Assembly: GCA_934647235.1 (NCBI GenBank)
Contig: CAKUFG010000014.1
Coordinates: 1-62,533 of the forward strand
Direction: 5' to 3'
Length of the DNA stretch: 62,533 nucleotides
Source: an uncultured Clostridia bacterium
GTDB lineage: Bacteria; Bacillota; Clostridia; Christensenellales; Aristaeellaceae
The notes under the pieces are model-generated. The model ran no database searches, had not been told where the DNA came from, and worked only from the letters and a program-made list of their open reading frames with translations. Shown piece by piece: positions 7,368 through 15,890 of this stretch (its first letter is position 1; the number at the start of each line of letters is the position of its first letter). The translations under genes and the position numbers were made by a program.

Positions 7368-8384
7368 ATGGCATCTGCGGCTGATATTGGGATTGATCTG
7401 GGCACGTCCAACGTGCTGATCTATGCGCGCGGCAAGGGCATTGTGCTCAACGAGCCGGCCGTTGTAGCGCTGGAACGCGATTCGCGCTCCATCCGCGCCA
7501 TCGGCACGGAGGCGCACCGCATGATCGGCCGCACCCCCGGCAGCATCAGCGCCATGCGCCCGCTGCGCGAGGGCATGGTATCCGACTTTGAGCTTACCAG
7601 CAGCATGCTGCACTATTTTGTCACCCAGGTGATCGGCAAGCGCATGTTTTCCCGTCCGCGCGCCGTGCTGTCGCTGCCCTCGGGCGTAAACGAGATGGAA
7701 AAGCGCAGCATCTCCGCCATCATGTTTGAGGCCGGCGCACGCCGTACCCAGCTGCTGGACCGGCCTGTGGCCGCGGCCATCGGCGCGGGCATCAATATCA
7801 CCGACGCCTACGGCTCCATGATTGTGGATATCGGCGCGGGCATGACGGACATCGCCGTGCTGTCCCTGGGGCGCGTGATCGTATCCGACGCCGCCAAGCT
7901 GGGCGGCGATCATTTTGACGATGCGATCATCCGCTATCTGCGCCGCAAGCATAACCTGCTGATCGGCGAGCGCACGGCGGAGGAGCTGAAGATCAATATC
8001 GGCTCGGCCATGCCGCGCGCGGAGCAGATGTATCTGGATGTGACGGGCCGAAACCTGATCAGCGGCCTGCCAAAGCTGATGCGCATCACCTCCGATGAGA
8101 TTTACGAGGCCATTGACGATCCGCTGACGGCGATGATCGAGGCCATTCACGCCGTGCTGGAGCACACGCCCGCCGAGCTGGCGGCCGATGTGTTTGACAA
8201 CGGCATTGTGCTCTCGGGCGGCGGCGCGCGGCTGTCGGGCCTGGCGGATGCGATCTCCACCGCCCTGAAGGTGGATTGCCGTGTGGCGGACAACCCGCAG
8301 GAGTGCGTGGCCACCGGCTGCGGCCTGACGCTGGAAAACCTGGCGGAGTTCGGCCGCTACCTGAACGACGGCCGCCATCGCTGA
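7368..8384 (+). CDS. mbl: MreB/Mbl actin-like shape protein
   Basis: A 338-residue member of the MreB family of actin-fold ATPases that guide lateral cell-wall synthesis. IGIDLGTSNVLIY is phosphate loop 1, MIVDIGAGMTDIAVLS is phosphate loop 2, and VLSGGGARLSGL is the adenosine motif; length is normal. Its place directly after spoIIID favours Mbl over MreB, because mreB usually sits with mreC and mreD, which are absent. ACGAAGGAG precedes the start. It should form membrane-bound filaments under the cytoplasmic membrane. Confidence 0.88.
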   Translation: MASAADIGIDLGTSNVLIYARGKGIVLNEPAVVALERDSRSIRAIGTEAHRMIGRTPGSISAMRPLREGMVSDFELTSSMLHYFVTQVIGKRMFSRPRAVLSLPSGVNEMEKRSISAIMFEAGARRTQLLDRPVAAAIGAGINITDAYGSMIVDIGAGMTDIAVLSLGRVIVSDAAKLGGDHFDDAIIRYLRRKHNLLIGERTAEELKINIGSAMPRAEQMYLDVTGRNLISGLPKLMRITSDEIYEAIDDPLTAMIEAIHAVLEHTPAELAADVFDNGIVLSGGGARLSGLADAISTALKVDCRVADNPQECVATGCGLTLENLAEFGRYLNDGRHR

Positions 8385-8418
8385 GCGCGGTGAAAATTAC
8401 AAGCAATCATACAAAAAA

Positions 8419-8446
8419 GACTGCCGGATTGGCAGCCTTTTTATTG
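8419..8446 (+). terminator. Intrinsic terminator after mbl
   Basis: CTGCC at 8421-8425 pairs with GGCAG at 8431-8435 and is followed by CCTTTTTATT. Confidence 0.7.
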
Positions 8447-8561
8447 TACCCCAAAGCATAGCTAACTTGCCGAGAAGTAAAGAAGGGGCGCAGCTCCTTC
8501 TTTTGTAATCCGCAGCAGCGACATGTGCGGTGCGAGGAGCAGCCGTCAGGCTGCTTCCTAT

Positions 8562-8642
8562 GTCATTTTCTGGCCGTGAGCCTTTGGCTCACAAGAAAAT
8601 GACGTATCCCGATGAAAGTCAGCTGAAGCTGACTTTCATCGG
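8562..8642. repeat. Pair of intergenic hairpins at convergent gene ends
   Basis: GTCATTTTCT at 8562-8571 pairs with AGAAAATGAC at 8594-8603 and encloses an inner GTGAGCC/GGCTCAC stem. A second perfect 15-bp stem follows (8609-8623 with 8628-8642, loop TGAA) and covers the stop codon of the minus-strand gene at 8636. The pair probably terminates transcription from the minus strand. The palindrome-plus-inner-hairpin design resembles the composite repeats described further downstream. Confidence 0.55.
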
Positions 8643-9460
8643 CAGTTCAGCGCCGCCAGCGTCCGCAGGTCGCCCATGATCAGCTCCTTGCTGATATGCT
8701 CGCCCGGCGCGTATTCGAGGATCCACTCGGCGTTGGGCGCGGTGCGGTTGGTCAGCAGCAGCAGCTCGCACATTTCCTCAGCCGTGTAGTAATTGCCCGG
8801 CTCGAACATCGGGCGGTGGCTGTCGGCGCTGCCGTTGTTGTTGTGCAGGTGGAAGGAATGAATGCGCGTGCCCAGCGTGCGCAGCACATGGGGCACATCC
8901 CAGTGGTTGATGAAGGCGTGGCCGATATCAATCAGCGAGCCCACCTCGGCAGGCAGCTGCTCAAACAGCGCCAGGTACTGATCCTGATCAAAGAGCACGC
9001 CGTTCCTGGTGCGCACGCCCACGTTTTCTACCGTCAGGTTGATCCTGCGCTCCACCGCCATGCCGGCTACGGCCTGGATGGCCTCGGTGGCATAGCCGCG
9101 CAGGGTTTCCTTATCGGCCTCGGGGATGTTCTTCATATGGTGGGTATGCAGCACGATGGAGCGCGCCCCAAACTCCTGATACACATCAAACGCGCGCTGC
9201 CAGCAATCCAGAAAATGACGGCGTTCCTCGCTGTCGGGGGCAGAGGCAGCCTCGCAATCCACAAACGGGCCGTGGAAGGTCAGCGGCACATCGGCCAGCC
9301 GCGCCTTCTGCAGCGCCTGCTTGGCCATGAAATCGGGCTTATCGGTGTAAATGGCCAGCTCTACGCCCGTGCTTGCCTCGCGGACGGAGCGAACCACGTC
9401 CAGCAGGAAATCATAGTCGTCATAATGGATGCAGTAGGCAGCGTTGATAATTTGATGCAT
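8636..9460 (-). CDS. Sugar phosphate isomerase/epimerase-like TIM-barrel protein
   Basis: A 274-residue xylose isomerase-like TIM-barrel protein (AP endonuclease family 2 fold). It starts at MHQIINAAY, where AAGGAG lies upstream; an extension to 9490 would overlap the neighbouring gene. ARSIVLHTHHMKNIPEADK, INLTVENVGVRTR, VGSLIDIGHAFIN and IHSFHLHNNNG supply the expected His, Glu and Asp metal ligands. The substrate is unknown. It lies immediately downstream of the Rrf2 regulator on the same strand, which suggests co-transcription. Confidence 0.8.
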   Translation of the reverse strand: MHQIINAAYCIHYDDYDFLLDVVRSVREASTGVELAIYTDKPDFMAKQALQKARLADVPLTFHGPFVDCEAASAPDSEERRHFLDCWQRAFDVYQEFGARSIVLHTHHMKNIPEADKETLRGYATEAIQAVAGMAVERRINLTVENVGVRTRNGVLFDQDQYLALFEQLPAEVGSLIDIGHAFINHWDVPHVLRTLGTRIHSFHLHNNNGSADSHRPMFEPGNYYTAEEMCELLLLTNRTAPNAEWILEYAPGEHISKELIMGDLRTLAALNCR

Positions 9461-9483
9461 AAAAGATATACTCCTTTCCGATT

Positions 9484-9915
9484 TCAGCAATCGGTTGATT
9501 GTGCTTCAGCGTCCTCCGGTATAAGATCGCGCAGCGTAACGCCGCTCAGGTATCCGCGCACCACATCCTCCAGCCCCTGCCACAGCGGCAGCGTGGGGCA
9601 TTGCCCGCTGCGGGGACAGGCGTTCGGCGCGTGCTCCAGGCAGGCAACCGGGGCGAGCGAGCCCTCGGTGACGCACAGAATCTGATACACCGTGTATTCC
9701 TGCGGCGCCTTCAGCAGGCGATACCCGCCCTGATGCCCGCGCACGGCGCGCAGAAGCCCGGCCTGCGTGAGCTGAAGGGCGATCTGCTCCAAATACTTTT
9801 TGGATATTTCTTCGCGCTGCGCCGTATCCTTCAGGGCCACATAGCCCTCGCCCTGGTGGGCGGCGATATCCAGCATCATGCGCAGGGCATAGCGGCCCTT
9901 GGTGGAGATTTTCAT
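9484..9915 (-). CDS. Rrf2-family transcriptional regulator
   Basis: A 143-residue winged-helix protein. MKISTKGRYALRMMLDIAAH is the hallmark N-terminus of the Rrf2/IscR/CymR family, followed by ISKKYLEQIALQLTQAGLL and VRGHQGGYRL (wing). Three cysteines (C, seven residues, C, five residues, C) stand where IscR and NsrR carry Fe-S cluster ligands, so it may sense iron-sulfur status, redox or metal. ATG at 9915 follows GGGAG; an upstream TTG at 9924 is less likely. It is divergent from the DUF2318/metal operon, whose promoter overlaps a palindrome at 10000-10016. Confidence 0.88.
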   Translation of the reverse strand: MKISTKGRYALRMMLDIAAHQGEGYVALKDTAQREEISKKYLEQIALQLTQAGLLRAVRGHQGGYRLLKAPQEYTVYQILCVTEGSLAPVACLEHAPNACPRSGQCPTLPLWQGLEDVVRGYLSGVTLRDLIPEDAEAQSTDC

Positions 9916-9999
9916 ATCGGTCAACTCCCGAACAAATCACTCAATTATTATCATACCATGGATTGGCCGAATTAGCAAGTGCATGTAAATCCTATAAAG

Positions 10000-10031
10000 C
10001 CTATTGATTTAATAGGCATATGTGCTATAAT
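10000..10031 (+). promoter_or_regulatory. Promoter with overlapping palindromic operator
   Basis: TTGATT at 10004-10009 and TATAAT at 10026-10031 are 16 bases apart. CCTATT at 10000-10005 and AATAGG at 10011-10016 form a perfect inverted repeat over the -35 box. The site lies between the Rrf2 regulator and the metal-handling operon, so Rrf2 repression of that operon is a reasonable inference. Confidence 0.6.
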
Positions 10032-10091
10032 ATTGCGGCAGCCCGCCGGTTCGGGCCGCGCGCAACGCATTATTCCTACGGGAGGAACGCC

Positions 10092-10532
10092 ATGAAAAAG
10101 TATTTTGCTCTTGCCCTGCTGCTGATCCTGACGGCCCTGACCGGCTGCGCCGCGCAGCAAACACAGGCAGATTTCACCATTTCGCGCGATCAATTAACCC
10201 CTGAGCCGCTGTTTGTGGATGTGAAGCAGGGCAAAACGGCCATGCAGATCATCGCCCTGCTGGATGCGGACGGCACGCCCCGCCTGGCCTACAATACCTG
10301 CCAGGTATGCGCCGGCTCGCCCTACGCCTACTTTGCCTATCAGCAGGGCGCGCTGGTGTGCCAGAACTGCGGCAACGCCTTTGACCTGTCCTCCGTCGGC
10401 CAGGCGGCGGGCGGCTGCAACCCCCTGCCCGTGACGGATTACCAGACCGACGCGGATACCATTACCATCCCCGCCGTGGCGCTCAAGCAGGCCAGCGCCG
10501 CCTTTGCCAACTGGAAGAAGGGCCTGCAATGA
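10092..10532 (+). CDS. DUF2318 lipoprotein, probable metal-binding
   Basis: A 146-residue exported lipoprotein. MKKYFALALLLILTALTGCA ends in a TGC lipobox, and GGAGG precedes the ATG. The body matches DUF2318: NTCQVCAGSPYAYF, LVCQNCGNAFDL and GGCNPLPV, with two CxxC pairs and one further Cys likely to bind a metal or Fe-S centre on the outer face of the membrane. The stop overlaps the start of the next gene as ATGA, so the two are translationally coupled. Confidence 0.8.
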   Translation: MKKYFALALLLILTALTGCAAQQTQADFTISRDQLTPEPLFVDVKQGKTAMQIIALLDADGTPRLAYNTCQVCAGSPYAYFAYQQGALVCQNCGNAFDLSSVGQAAGGCNPLPVTDYQTDADTITIPAVALKQASAAFANWKKGLQ

Positions 10533-11905
10533 GCGCGACGACCAGACGCCTGATCATCGGCGGCATGACCTGCCCCCACTGCCAGGCGCGCGTGCAGCAG
10601 GCGCTGCTGGGCGTGCCCGGCGTGGCGCGCGCGCAGGTGAGCTATGATCGCGGCACGGCCGATGTAACGCTGGATCCGGAGAAAGCAACGCTTGCCGCCC
10701 TGCGCGCGGCTGTCGAGGGCGCGGGCTATCGCCTGCTGGACGCGCCCAAGCGCACAAGCCTGCTGCGCGCGGCAGGGTATCTGCTGCTGATGGCGGCGCT
10801 GTTTGTGCTGCTGCAGGCCACGGGGCTGCTCAATCGCCTGGCCCCCGGTCAGCTGGCGCAAAGCGGCATGGGCTACGGCATGCTGTTCCTGGTGGGATTG
10901 ATGACCTCGGTACACTGCGTGGCCATGTGCGGCGGCATCAGCCTGTCGCAATCGCTGCCGGGAGGGCAGTCGCAAGCCAAGTCCTCCGCCCGGCAGGCGC
11001 TGACCCCGGCGCTGCTGTACAACGCGGGCCGGGTGATCTCCTATACCCTCACGGGGCTGATCTTCGGCACGCTGGGCATGCTGTTTGGCGCGGGGCTGGA
11101 TACCTCGCTGTCCGTGCTGGCGCAGGCGGCGCTCAAGGCGGTGGCGGGGCTATTGATGCTGACGATGGGCCTGAACCTGCTGGGGCTGTTTCCCGCCCTG
11201 CGCAGGCTGCGGCTGCGCCTGCCCCGCCTGCCAAAGCGGCTGCGCCCGCGCGGCCCGCTGACCGTGGGGCTGCTCAACGGCCTGATGCCCTGCGGCCCGC
11301 TGCAGGCCATGCAGTTAGCCGCGCTGTCCAGCGCAAGCCCGGTGCGCGGGGCGCTGTCCATGCTGGCCTTCAGCCTGGGCACGGTGCCGCTGATGTTGGG
11401 CCTTGGGTCGCTGGTATCGCTGCTGGGGCAGCGCTTCCGGCGCGCCGTCACGGTGGGCGGCGCGGTGCTGGTGGCCGTGATGGGGCTGTCCATGCTGTCC
11501 CAGGGCGCGGCGCTGGCCGGCATGCTGCCCGCCGCCGCCCAGCCGGGCGTGCAGGCGCAGGCCGAGGCCGGTGTGCAGGTGGTGCGCAGTACGCTGCTGC
11601 CCAATAGCTATCCCAGCATCACCGTGCAGGCCGGCGTGCCCGTGCGCTGGGAGATCGACGCGCCCAGCGGCAGCATCAACGGCTGCAACAACCGCCTGAT
11701 CATTCCCGCCCTGGGCATGGAATACACCTTCCACACGGGCAAGAACGTGATCACCTTCACCCCCGAGCAATCCGGCACGCTGCCCTATACCTGCTGGATG
11801 GGCATGATCCGCGGGGTGATTACCGTAGCGGAGCCGGAAAGCCTGGCGGCAGCGCAGACGGCAGCCCTTGGCGGACAAGCGGCCCAGCCGCAGCCCCAAA
11901 TGTAA
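10529..11905 (+). CDS. Fusion: heavy-metal domain, DsbD/SafE-like membrane domain, cupredoxin-like tail
   Basis: A 458-residue three-part protein. Residues 1-70 form a heavy-metal-associated domain with GMTCPHCQARV, the CxxC copper site of CopZ-like folds. Residues about 80-330 contain six or more membrane helices of the sulfite exporter TauE/SafE or DsbD_2 type, with HCVAMCGGI and NGLMPCGPLQAM, each holding a proline- or glycine-flanked Cys. Residues about 350-440 form a cupredoxin-like beta domain (YPSITVQAGVPVRWEID, TFTPEQSGTLPYTCWMGM) that offers Cys and Met ligands. Such fusions are linked to copper handling. It probably moves or loads copper, or transfers thiol reducing power, across the membrane. 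It is coupled to the DUF2318 lipoprotein. Confidence 0.82.
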   Translation: MSATTRRLIIGGMTCPHCQARVQQALLGVPGVARAQVSYDRGTADVTLDPEKATLAALRAAVEGAGYRLLDAPKRTSLLRAAGYLLLMAALFVLLQATGLLNRLAPGQLAQSGMGYGMLFLVGLMTSVHCVAMCGGISLSQSLPGGQSQAKSSARQALTPALLYNAGRVISYTLTGLIFGTLGMLFGAGLDTSLSVLAQAALKAVAGLLMLTMGLNLLGLFPALRRLRLRLPRLPKRLRPRGPLTVGLLNGLMPCGPLQAMQLAALSSASPVRGALSMLAFSLGTVPLMLGLGSLVSLLGQRFRRAVTVGGAVLVAVMGLSMLSQGAALAGMLPAAAQPGVQAQAEAGVQVVRSTLLPNSYPSITVQAGVPVRWEIDAPSGSINGCNNRLIIPALGMEYTFHTGKNVITFTPEQSGTLPYTCWMGMIRGVITVAEPESLAAAQTAALGGQAAQPQPQM

Positions 11906-11963
11906 AACCTCCCTTCCCTGCCCGGCGCGGCCAAAATCGGCTATGGACGTGCAAGGCGAATTA

Positions 11964-11972
11964 TGCTATACT
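11964..11972 (+). promoter_or_regulatory. Extended -10 promoter of the glycosidase operon
   Basis: TGC directly before TATACT at 11967-11972 gives an extended -10 element. It lies 52 bases upstream of the first NAGPA-family gene. No convincing -35 box is present. Confidence 0.5.
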
Positions 11973-12023
11973 ACGGTGAGATGCCTGCGCGGCGATATAG
12001 CGCGGGCGGAAGGGAAACAACGC

Positions 12024-12995
12024 ATGCTGAAGAAGATTTGGAAGATTGTGGCGATCGCCGTGCTGCTGGCGCTGCTGCTGGTATTTGTACCCTCGCCGCT
12101 CAACACCTACGACGCTTTTGCAGAGATCGTGACCCTGCCCATCGATCAGACGGGCGGCCTGGCATACGATCCGGCCAATTATACCTCCGATACCCACTAC
12201 GAGGATCCCTCCATCACGGTGGATATCTACTGGGGCGGCCGCATTTACGATACCAACTATGTGTACGCCGTTATCAAGATTGCCAATGCCAGCCAGCTGC
12301 GCACGGCCTTCGCCTATAACTATTCCAGCCCCGGCGACGGCAAGCGCGTGGCTGATATGGCCAAGAAGATGAACGGGGTATTCGCCATCAACGGCGATTA
12401 TTACAGCCATTCCTGGCATACCAACGGTTACATGGTGCGCCAGGGCAAGGTGTACCGCAACCGCCCCAACAAAACCTGGGATCTGCTGATGGTGGATCAG
12501 TACGGCAACTTCCACGGCATGGTGGAGCCCAACAAGGAAAAGGTGGAGGCCTTCCTGGCCCAGGCTGAAGCCGAGGGCCTGCAGGTGGTCAACAGCTGGA
12601 ACTTCGGCCCCGTCATCATCCAGGATGGCGAGCGTACCCGTGAGGATTTCAACACCCTCAAGGAGAACCTCAACACCGATTATATCGGCACCTATAAGGA
12701 CGCGCAGCGCATTGCCTTCTGCCAGCTGGACGAGCTGACCTACCTGTGCGTCACCAGCGAAGGCCCCGAGGATAAGGACAGCGAGGGCCTGACGATGAAC
12801 GAATTCTATGATTGCCTGCGCGAGGTGGAAAGCAAGCTGGATGGCTACAAGATCCAGACGGCCTTCAACCTGGACGGCGGCTCCTCCTGCACCTTTGCGT
12901 TCAATAATGAAAAGATCAACGCCCCCACCAACCCCAAAAAGCGCAGCGTGCCGGACTGCATTTACTTTGCCAGCGCGTGGCAGGCTGAGGAATAA
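12024..12995 (+). CDS. Exported phosphodiester glycosidase (NAGPA family), copy 1
   Basis: A 323-residue protein. MLKKIWKIVAIAVLLALLLV is a signal or anchor segment, and the ATG follows GGAAGGGA. The rest is a phosphodiester glycosidase domain named after the mammalian uncovering enzyme, which hydrolyses GlcNAc-1-phosphodiesters. SDTHYEDPSITVDIYWGGRI leads in; GVFAINGDYY, NFGPVIIQDG and FNLDGGSSC are the conserved strands, the last holding the family DGG motif. It is the first gene of a same-strand run of seven. This copy differs from the next three in its longer membrane segment and its insert YWG. It probably acts on a phosphodiester-linked cell-surface polymer. Confidence 0.85.
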   Translation: MLKKIWKIVAIAVLLALLLVFVPSPLNTYDAFAEIVTLPIDQTGGLAYDPANYTSDTHYEDPSITVDIYWGGRIYDTNYVYAVIKIANASQLRTAFAYNYSSPGDGKRVADMAKKMNGVFAINGDYYSHSWHTNGYMVRQGKVYRNRPNKTWDLLMVDQYGNFHGMVEPNKEKVEAFLAQAEAEGLQVVNSWNFGPVIIQDGERTREDFNTLKENLNTDYIGTYKDAQRIAFCQLDELTYLCVTSEGPEDKDSEGLTMNEFYDCLREVESKLDGYKIQTAFNLDGGSSCTFAFNNEKINAPTNPKKRSVPDCIYFASAWQAEE

Positions 12996-13025
12996 TCAGG
13001 CTTTTTACAGCCGTGCGTTTGTATA

Positions 13026-13050
13026 AGCGCGCGGCTTTCGCGCGTTTTCA
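13026..13050 (+). terminator. Weak GC hairpin between glycosidase copies 1 and 2
   Basis: CGCGCG repeats around GCTTT are followed by GTTTTC. Because the operon continues, this may only dampen read-through. Confidence 0.35.
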
Positions 13051-13077
13051 TACCATGCGATAGGAGTTGCTGCCCCG

Positions 13078-13986
13078 ATGAAACGGCCGCTTTGCGCGCT
13101 GCTGGTGCTGCTGATCTGCCTGGCCTGCCTGCCCGCCCATGCGGACATGGCCGCGCTGGGCCTGAACGACCCCGCCCCCGCGCCCCAGGAAAAGTATTAT
13201 CTTTCCGATACGCACTACGAGGATCCGTCGATTACCGTGGATATCGGCAGGGGACGCATCCATGAAACCAATTATATATACGCGGTGGTAAAAATCGCCG
13301 ATCCCGGCCAGCTGCGCACGGCCATGGCGCACCATTACAGCTCGGGCCGTGCTGTGCCCGGCCTGGCCATGGCCAAGGCCAACAACGCGGTGCTGGCCGT
13401 CAACGCCGATTATTACGCCATGTATAATAACGGCTACCTGACCCGGCGCGGCGTCAATTACCGCTGGCGGCCCGATCTGAACTACGACCTGCTGATCATC
13501 GATCAGCACGGCGACCTGCACGGCATGGTAGAGCCGGAAAGCGGCATGATCTCCGTGTGGCAAAGCGAACACCCCGATTTGCAGATTGTCGATACCTTCA
13601 ATTTCGGCCCCGTCCTTGTGCAGGATGGCGTATGGCGCGAGGTTTCGCGTGAAAACATGCGCAATCTGTATCGCATCGAGGGCGATAAGCCGGCCTCCCG
13701 CTCGGCAATCTGCCAGCTGGATGCGCTGACCTATCTGACCGTCGCCAGCGAAAGCCCGGAGGATAAGGACAGCAGCGGCATGACGCTGCAGCAGTTTACC
13801 GACTGCCTGCGCGAGGTGGAGGGCAGGCTGGAGCAGCGCAGCATTCAGTTTGCCTATAACCTGGACGGCGGCAACTCCACCACGGTGATCTTTCACAATC
13901 AGAAGATCAACGCCACCGACAAGGAGCGCGGCCGCGATCTGAGCGATATCATCTATTTTGCCACGGCCTGGCGGGGGGAGCAGTAA
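13078..13986 (+). CDS. Exported phosphodiester glycosidase (NAGPA family), copy 2
   Basis: A 302-residue paralogue with a cleavable signal peptide ending near LPAHA. The domain shows SDTHYEDPSITVDIG, AVLAVNADYYAMY, FNFGPVLVQDG, and YNLDGGNSTTVIF with the DGG motif. ATAGGAG precedes the start. It shares its signal peptide and first 60 residues closely with copy 3, which indicates a recent tandem duplication. It is secreted; substrate unknown. Confidence 0.85.
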   Translation: MKRPLCALLVLLICLACLPAHADMAALGLNDPAPAPQEKYYLSDTHYEDPSITVDIGRGRIHETNYIYAVVKIADPGQLRTAMAHHYSSGRAVPGLAMAKANNAVLAVNADYYAMYNNGYLTRRGVNYRWRPDLNYDLLIIDQHGDLHGMVEPESGMISVWQSEHPDLQIVDTFNFGPVLVQDGVWREVSRENMRNLYRIEGDKPASRSAICQLDALTYLTVASESPEDKDSSGMTLQQFTDCLREVEGRLEQRSIQFAYNLDGGNSTTVIFHNQKINATDKERGRDLSDIIYFATAWRGEQ

Positions 13987-13988
13987 CG

Positions 13989-14906
13989 ATGCAGCGGATA
14001 AAAACCGTGCGGCCCGCGCTTTGGCTGCTGCCCCTGCTGATCTGTCTGGCCTGCCTGCCCGCCCATGCGGATATAGCGGCGCTGGGCCTGAACGACCCCG
14101 CCCCCGCGCCCCAGGAAAAGTATTTTCTTTCCGATACGCACTATGAGGATCCGTCGATTACCGTGGATATCGGCAAGGGACGCATTCATGATACCGATTA
14201 TGTATACGCGGTGGTTGCCGTGGCCAGCCCTGCGCAGATCCGCACGGCCATGGCGTATAAGTATAATTCCGGCCTGGTTGTGCCCGGCGAAACGATGGCC
14301 AGGGCCAACAACGCGGTGCTGGCCATGAACGCCGATTATCATAACTATTATGATTACGGCTACCTGGTGCGCCAGGGCGTGGAATACCGCGTGCGGCCCA
14401 ACCGCGATTGGGATACGCTGATGATCGACCAGAACGGCGATATGCACGCGCTGATTGCGCCCACCGATGAAACGCTGGCCGATTGGCGCAGCCGCAGCAG
14501 CGATATCACGGTGGTCAACAGCTTCAACTTCGGCCCTGTTTTCAAGGTGAACGGTCAGTGGCAGCCGATGGATGAGGGCGTTCCGCGCAACTACTATTAT
14601 GTTGCCGGCGCGGTGCCCAGCGCGCGCACGGCCGTCTGCCAGCTGGACCGGCTGACCTATCTGCTGGTCAGCTGCGAAAGCGCCATGGACGGCAGCAGTG
14701 CCGGCATGACGCTGGCACAGTTTGAGGACTGCCTGAAGGAGATCGAGGGCGCGCTGGACGGCTATGAGATCCAGCTGGCTTATAATCTGGACGGCGGACG
14801 CTCCAGCACGCTGGTGTTCAACAACAGGCGCGTCAACAGCCCCGCCAGCAACAAAACGCGCGATCTGAGCGATATCATCTATTTTGCCACCGCATGGGAG
14901 GAATAA
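13989..14906 (+). CDS. Exported phosphodiester glycosidase (NAGPA family), copy 3
   Basis: A 305-residue paralogue starting two bases after the previous stop. The signal peptide has the same CLACLPAHA end as copy 2. Key segments are AVLAMNADYHNYYDYGY, FNFGPVFKVNG and YNLDGGRSSTLVF. Tyr- and His-rich NADYHNYYDYGY is shared with copy 4 but not copies 1 and 2, so the four copies fall into two pairs with possibly different substrate detail. Confidence 0.85.
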   Translation: MQRIKTVRPALWLLPLLICLACLPAHADIAALGLNDPAPAPQEKYFLSDTHYEDPSITVDIGKGRIHDTDYVYAVVAVASPAQIRTAMAYKYNSGLVVPGETMARANNAVLAMNADYHNYYDYGYLVRQGVEYRVRPNRDWDTLMIDQNGDMHALIAPTDETLADWRSRSSDITVVNSFNFGPVFKVNGQWQPMDEGVPRNYYYVAGAVPSARTAVCQLDRLTYLLVSCESAMDGSSAGMTLAQFEDCLKEIEGALDGYEIQLAYNLDGGRSSTLVFNNRRVNSPASNKTRDLSDIIYFATAWEE

Positions 14907-14910
14907 CACA

Positions 14911-15831
14911 ATGCAACTGACAAATACCGCCCGGCGCACGCTGGCGGCGCTGGCCGCGCTGGCGCTGCTGCTTGGCTGTCTGCCCGCGCTGGCGGAAATA
15001 AAGCCCCTGGCCCTGGACGAGGCCGCCCAGCCCCCGCAGGAGCAGTACTATACCTCCGATACCCACTACGAGGATCCTTCCCTCACTGTGGATATCGGCG
15101 AGGGCCGCATCTATGACACCAACTATGTGTACGCGGTGATCAGGATTGCCGATCCCAGCCAGATCCGCACGGCCGTTGCGTACAAGTACAATTCCAGCAT
15201 TGTCGTGCCCGGCGAGACAATGGCGGCGGCCAACAATGCGGTGTTCGCCATCAACGCCGATTATCATAACTATTATGATTACGGCTACCTGGTTCGCCAG
15301 GGCGTGGAATACCGCATGCGCCCCCGCAGGGAGTGGGATGTGCTGATGATCGACCAGAACGGCGACCTGCATGCAATCATCGAGCCTACCAGGAAAAAGG
15401 TGGAGGACTGGCACGCCGCGAACCCCGACCTGACGGTGGTGAACAGCTTCAACTTTGGCCCGGTCGTCAAGATCGACGGCGAATGGCGGCGGATGCACCA
15501 GGATACCATCCAGAATTTCTTCCAGATCGCCGGGGCCAAGCAGTATGCGCGCATGGCCGTGTGCCAGCTGGATACGCTGACCTATCTGATTGTCAGCTGC
15601 GAAAGCGTGCTGGACGAGGGCAGCAGCGGCATGACCCTGAAGGAATTTGAGGAATGCCTGCAGGAGGTGGAGGGCAAGCTGGACGGCTACGAAATCAAGC
15701 TGGCCTATAACATCGATGGCGGCGGCTCCACCACCATGGTGTTCCACAACAAAAAGATCAACAGCCTGACCAACCCCAAGGTGCGCGATCTGAGCGATAT
15801 CATTTACTTTGCATCCATCTACAGCGAATAA
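14911..15831 (+). CDS. Exported phosphodiester glycosidase (NAGPA family), copy 4
   Basis: A 306-residue paralogue. ATG at 14911 with GGGAGGAATAACACA upstream is chosen; an ATG-equivalent start at 14884 lies inside copy 3. The signal peptide ends LPALA; LLGC within it could instead be read as a lipobox. Domain segments are SDTHYEDPSLTVDIGEGRI, NADYHNYYDYGY, FNFGPVVKIDG and YNIDGGGSTTMVF. It is followed after 59 bases by the Lgt-like gene. Confidence 0.85.
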   Translation: MQLTNTARRTLAALAALALLLGCLPALAEIKPLALDEAAQPPQEQYYTSDTHYEDPSLTVDIGEGRIYDTNYVYAVIRIADPSQIRTAVAYKYNSSIVVPGETMAAANNAVFAINADYHNYYDYGYLVRQGVEYRMRPRREWDVLMIDQNGDLHAIIEPTRKKVEDWHAANPDLTVVNSFNFGPVVKIDGEWRRMHQDTIQNFFQIAGAKQYARMAVCQLDTLTYLIVSCESVLDEGSSGMTLKEFEECLQEVEGKLDGYEIKLAYNIDGGGSTTMVFHNKKINSLTNPKVRDLSDIIYFASIYSE

Positions 15832-15890
15832 GCTTCCCCGCAAAAATTGCCCTGCGGCCCTATGAGCCCTACGAAAGGAAGGTATTTCCC

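Noticed and set aside
5077..8378. Long minus-strand frames opposite the methyltransferase and mbl genes
   Set aside because: They are mirror images of clear coding genes, with no ribosome-binding site and no family motifs.
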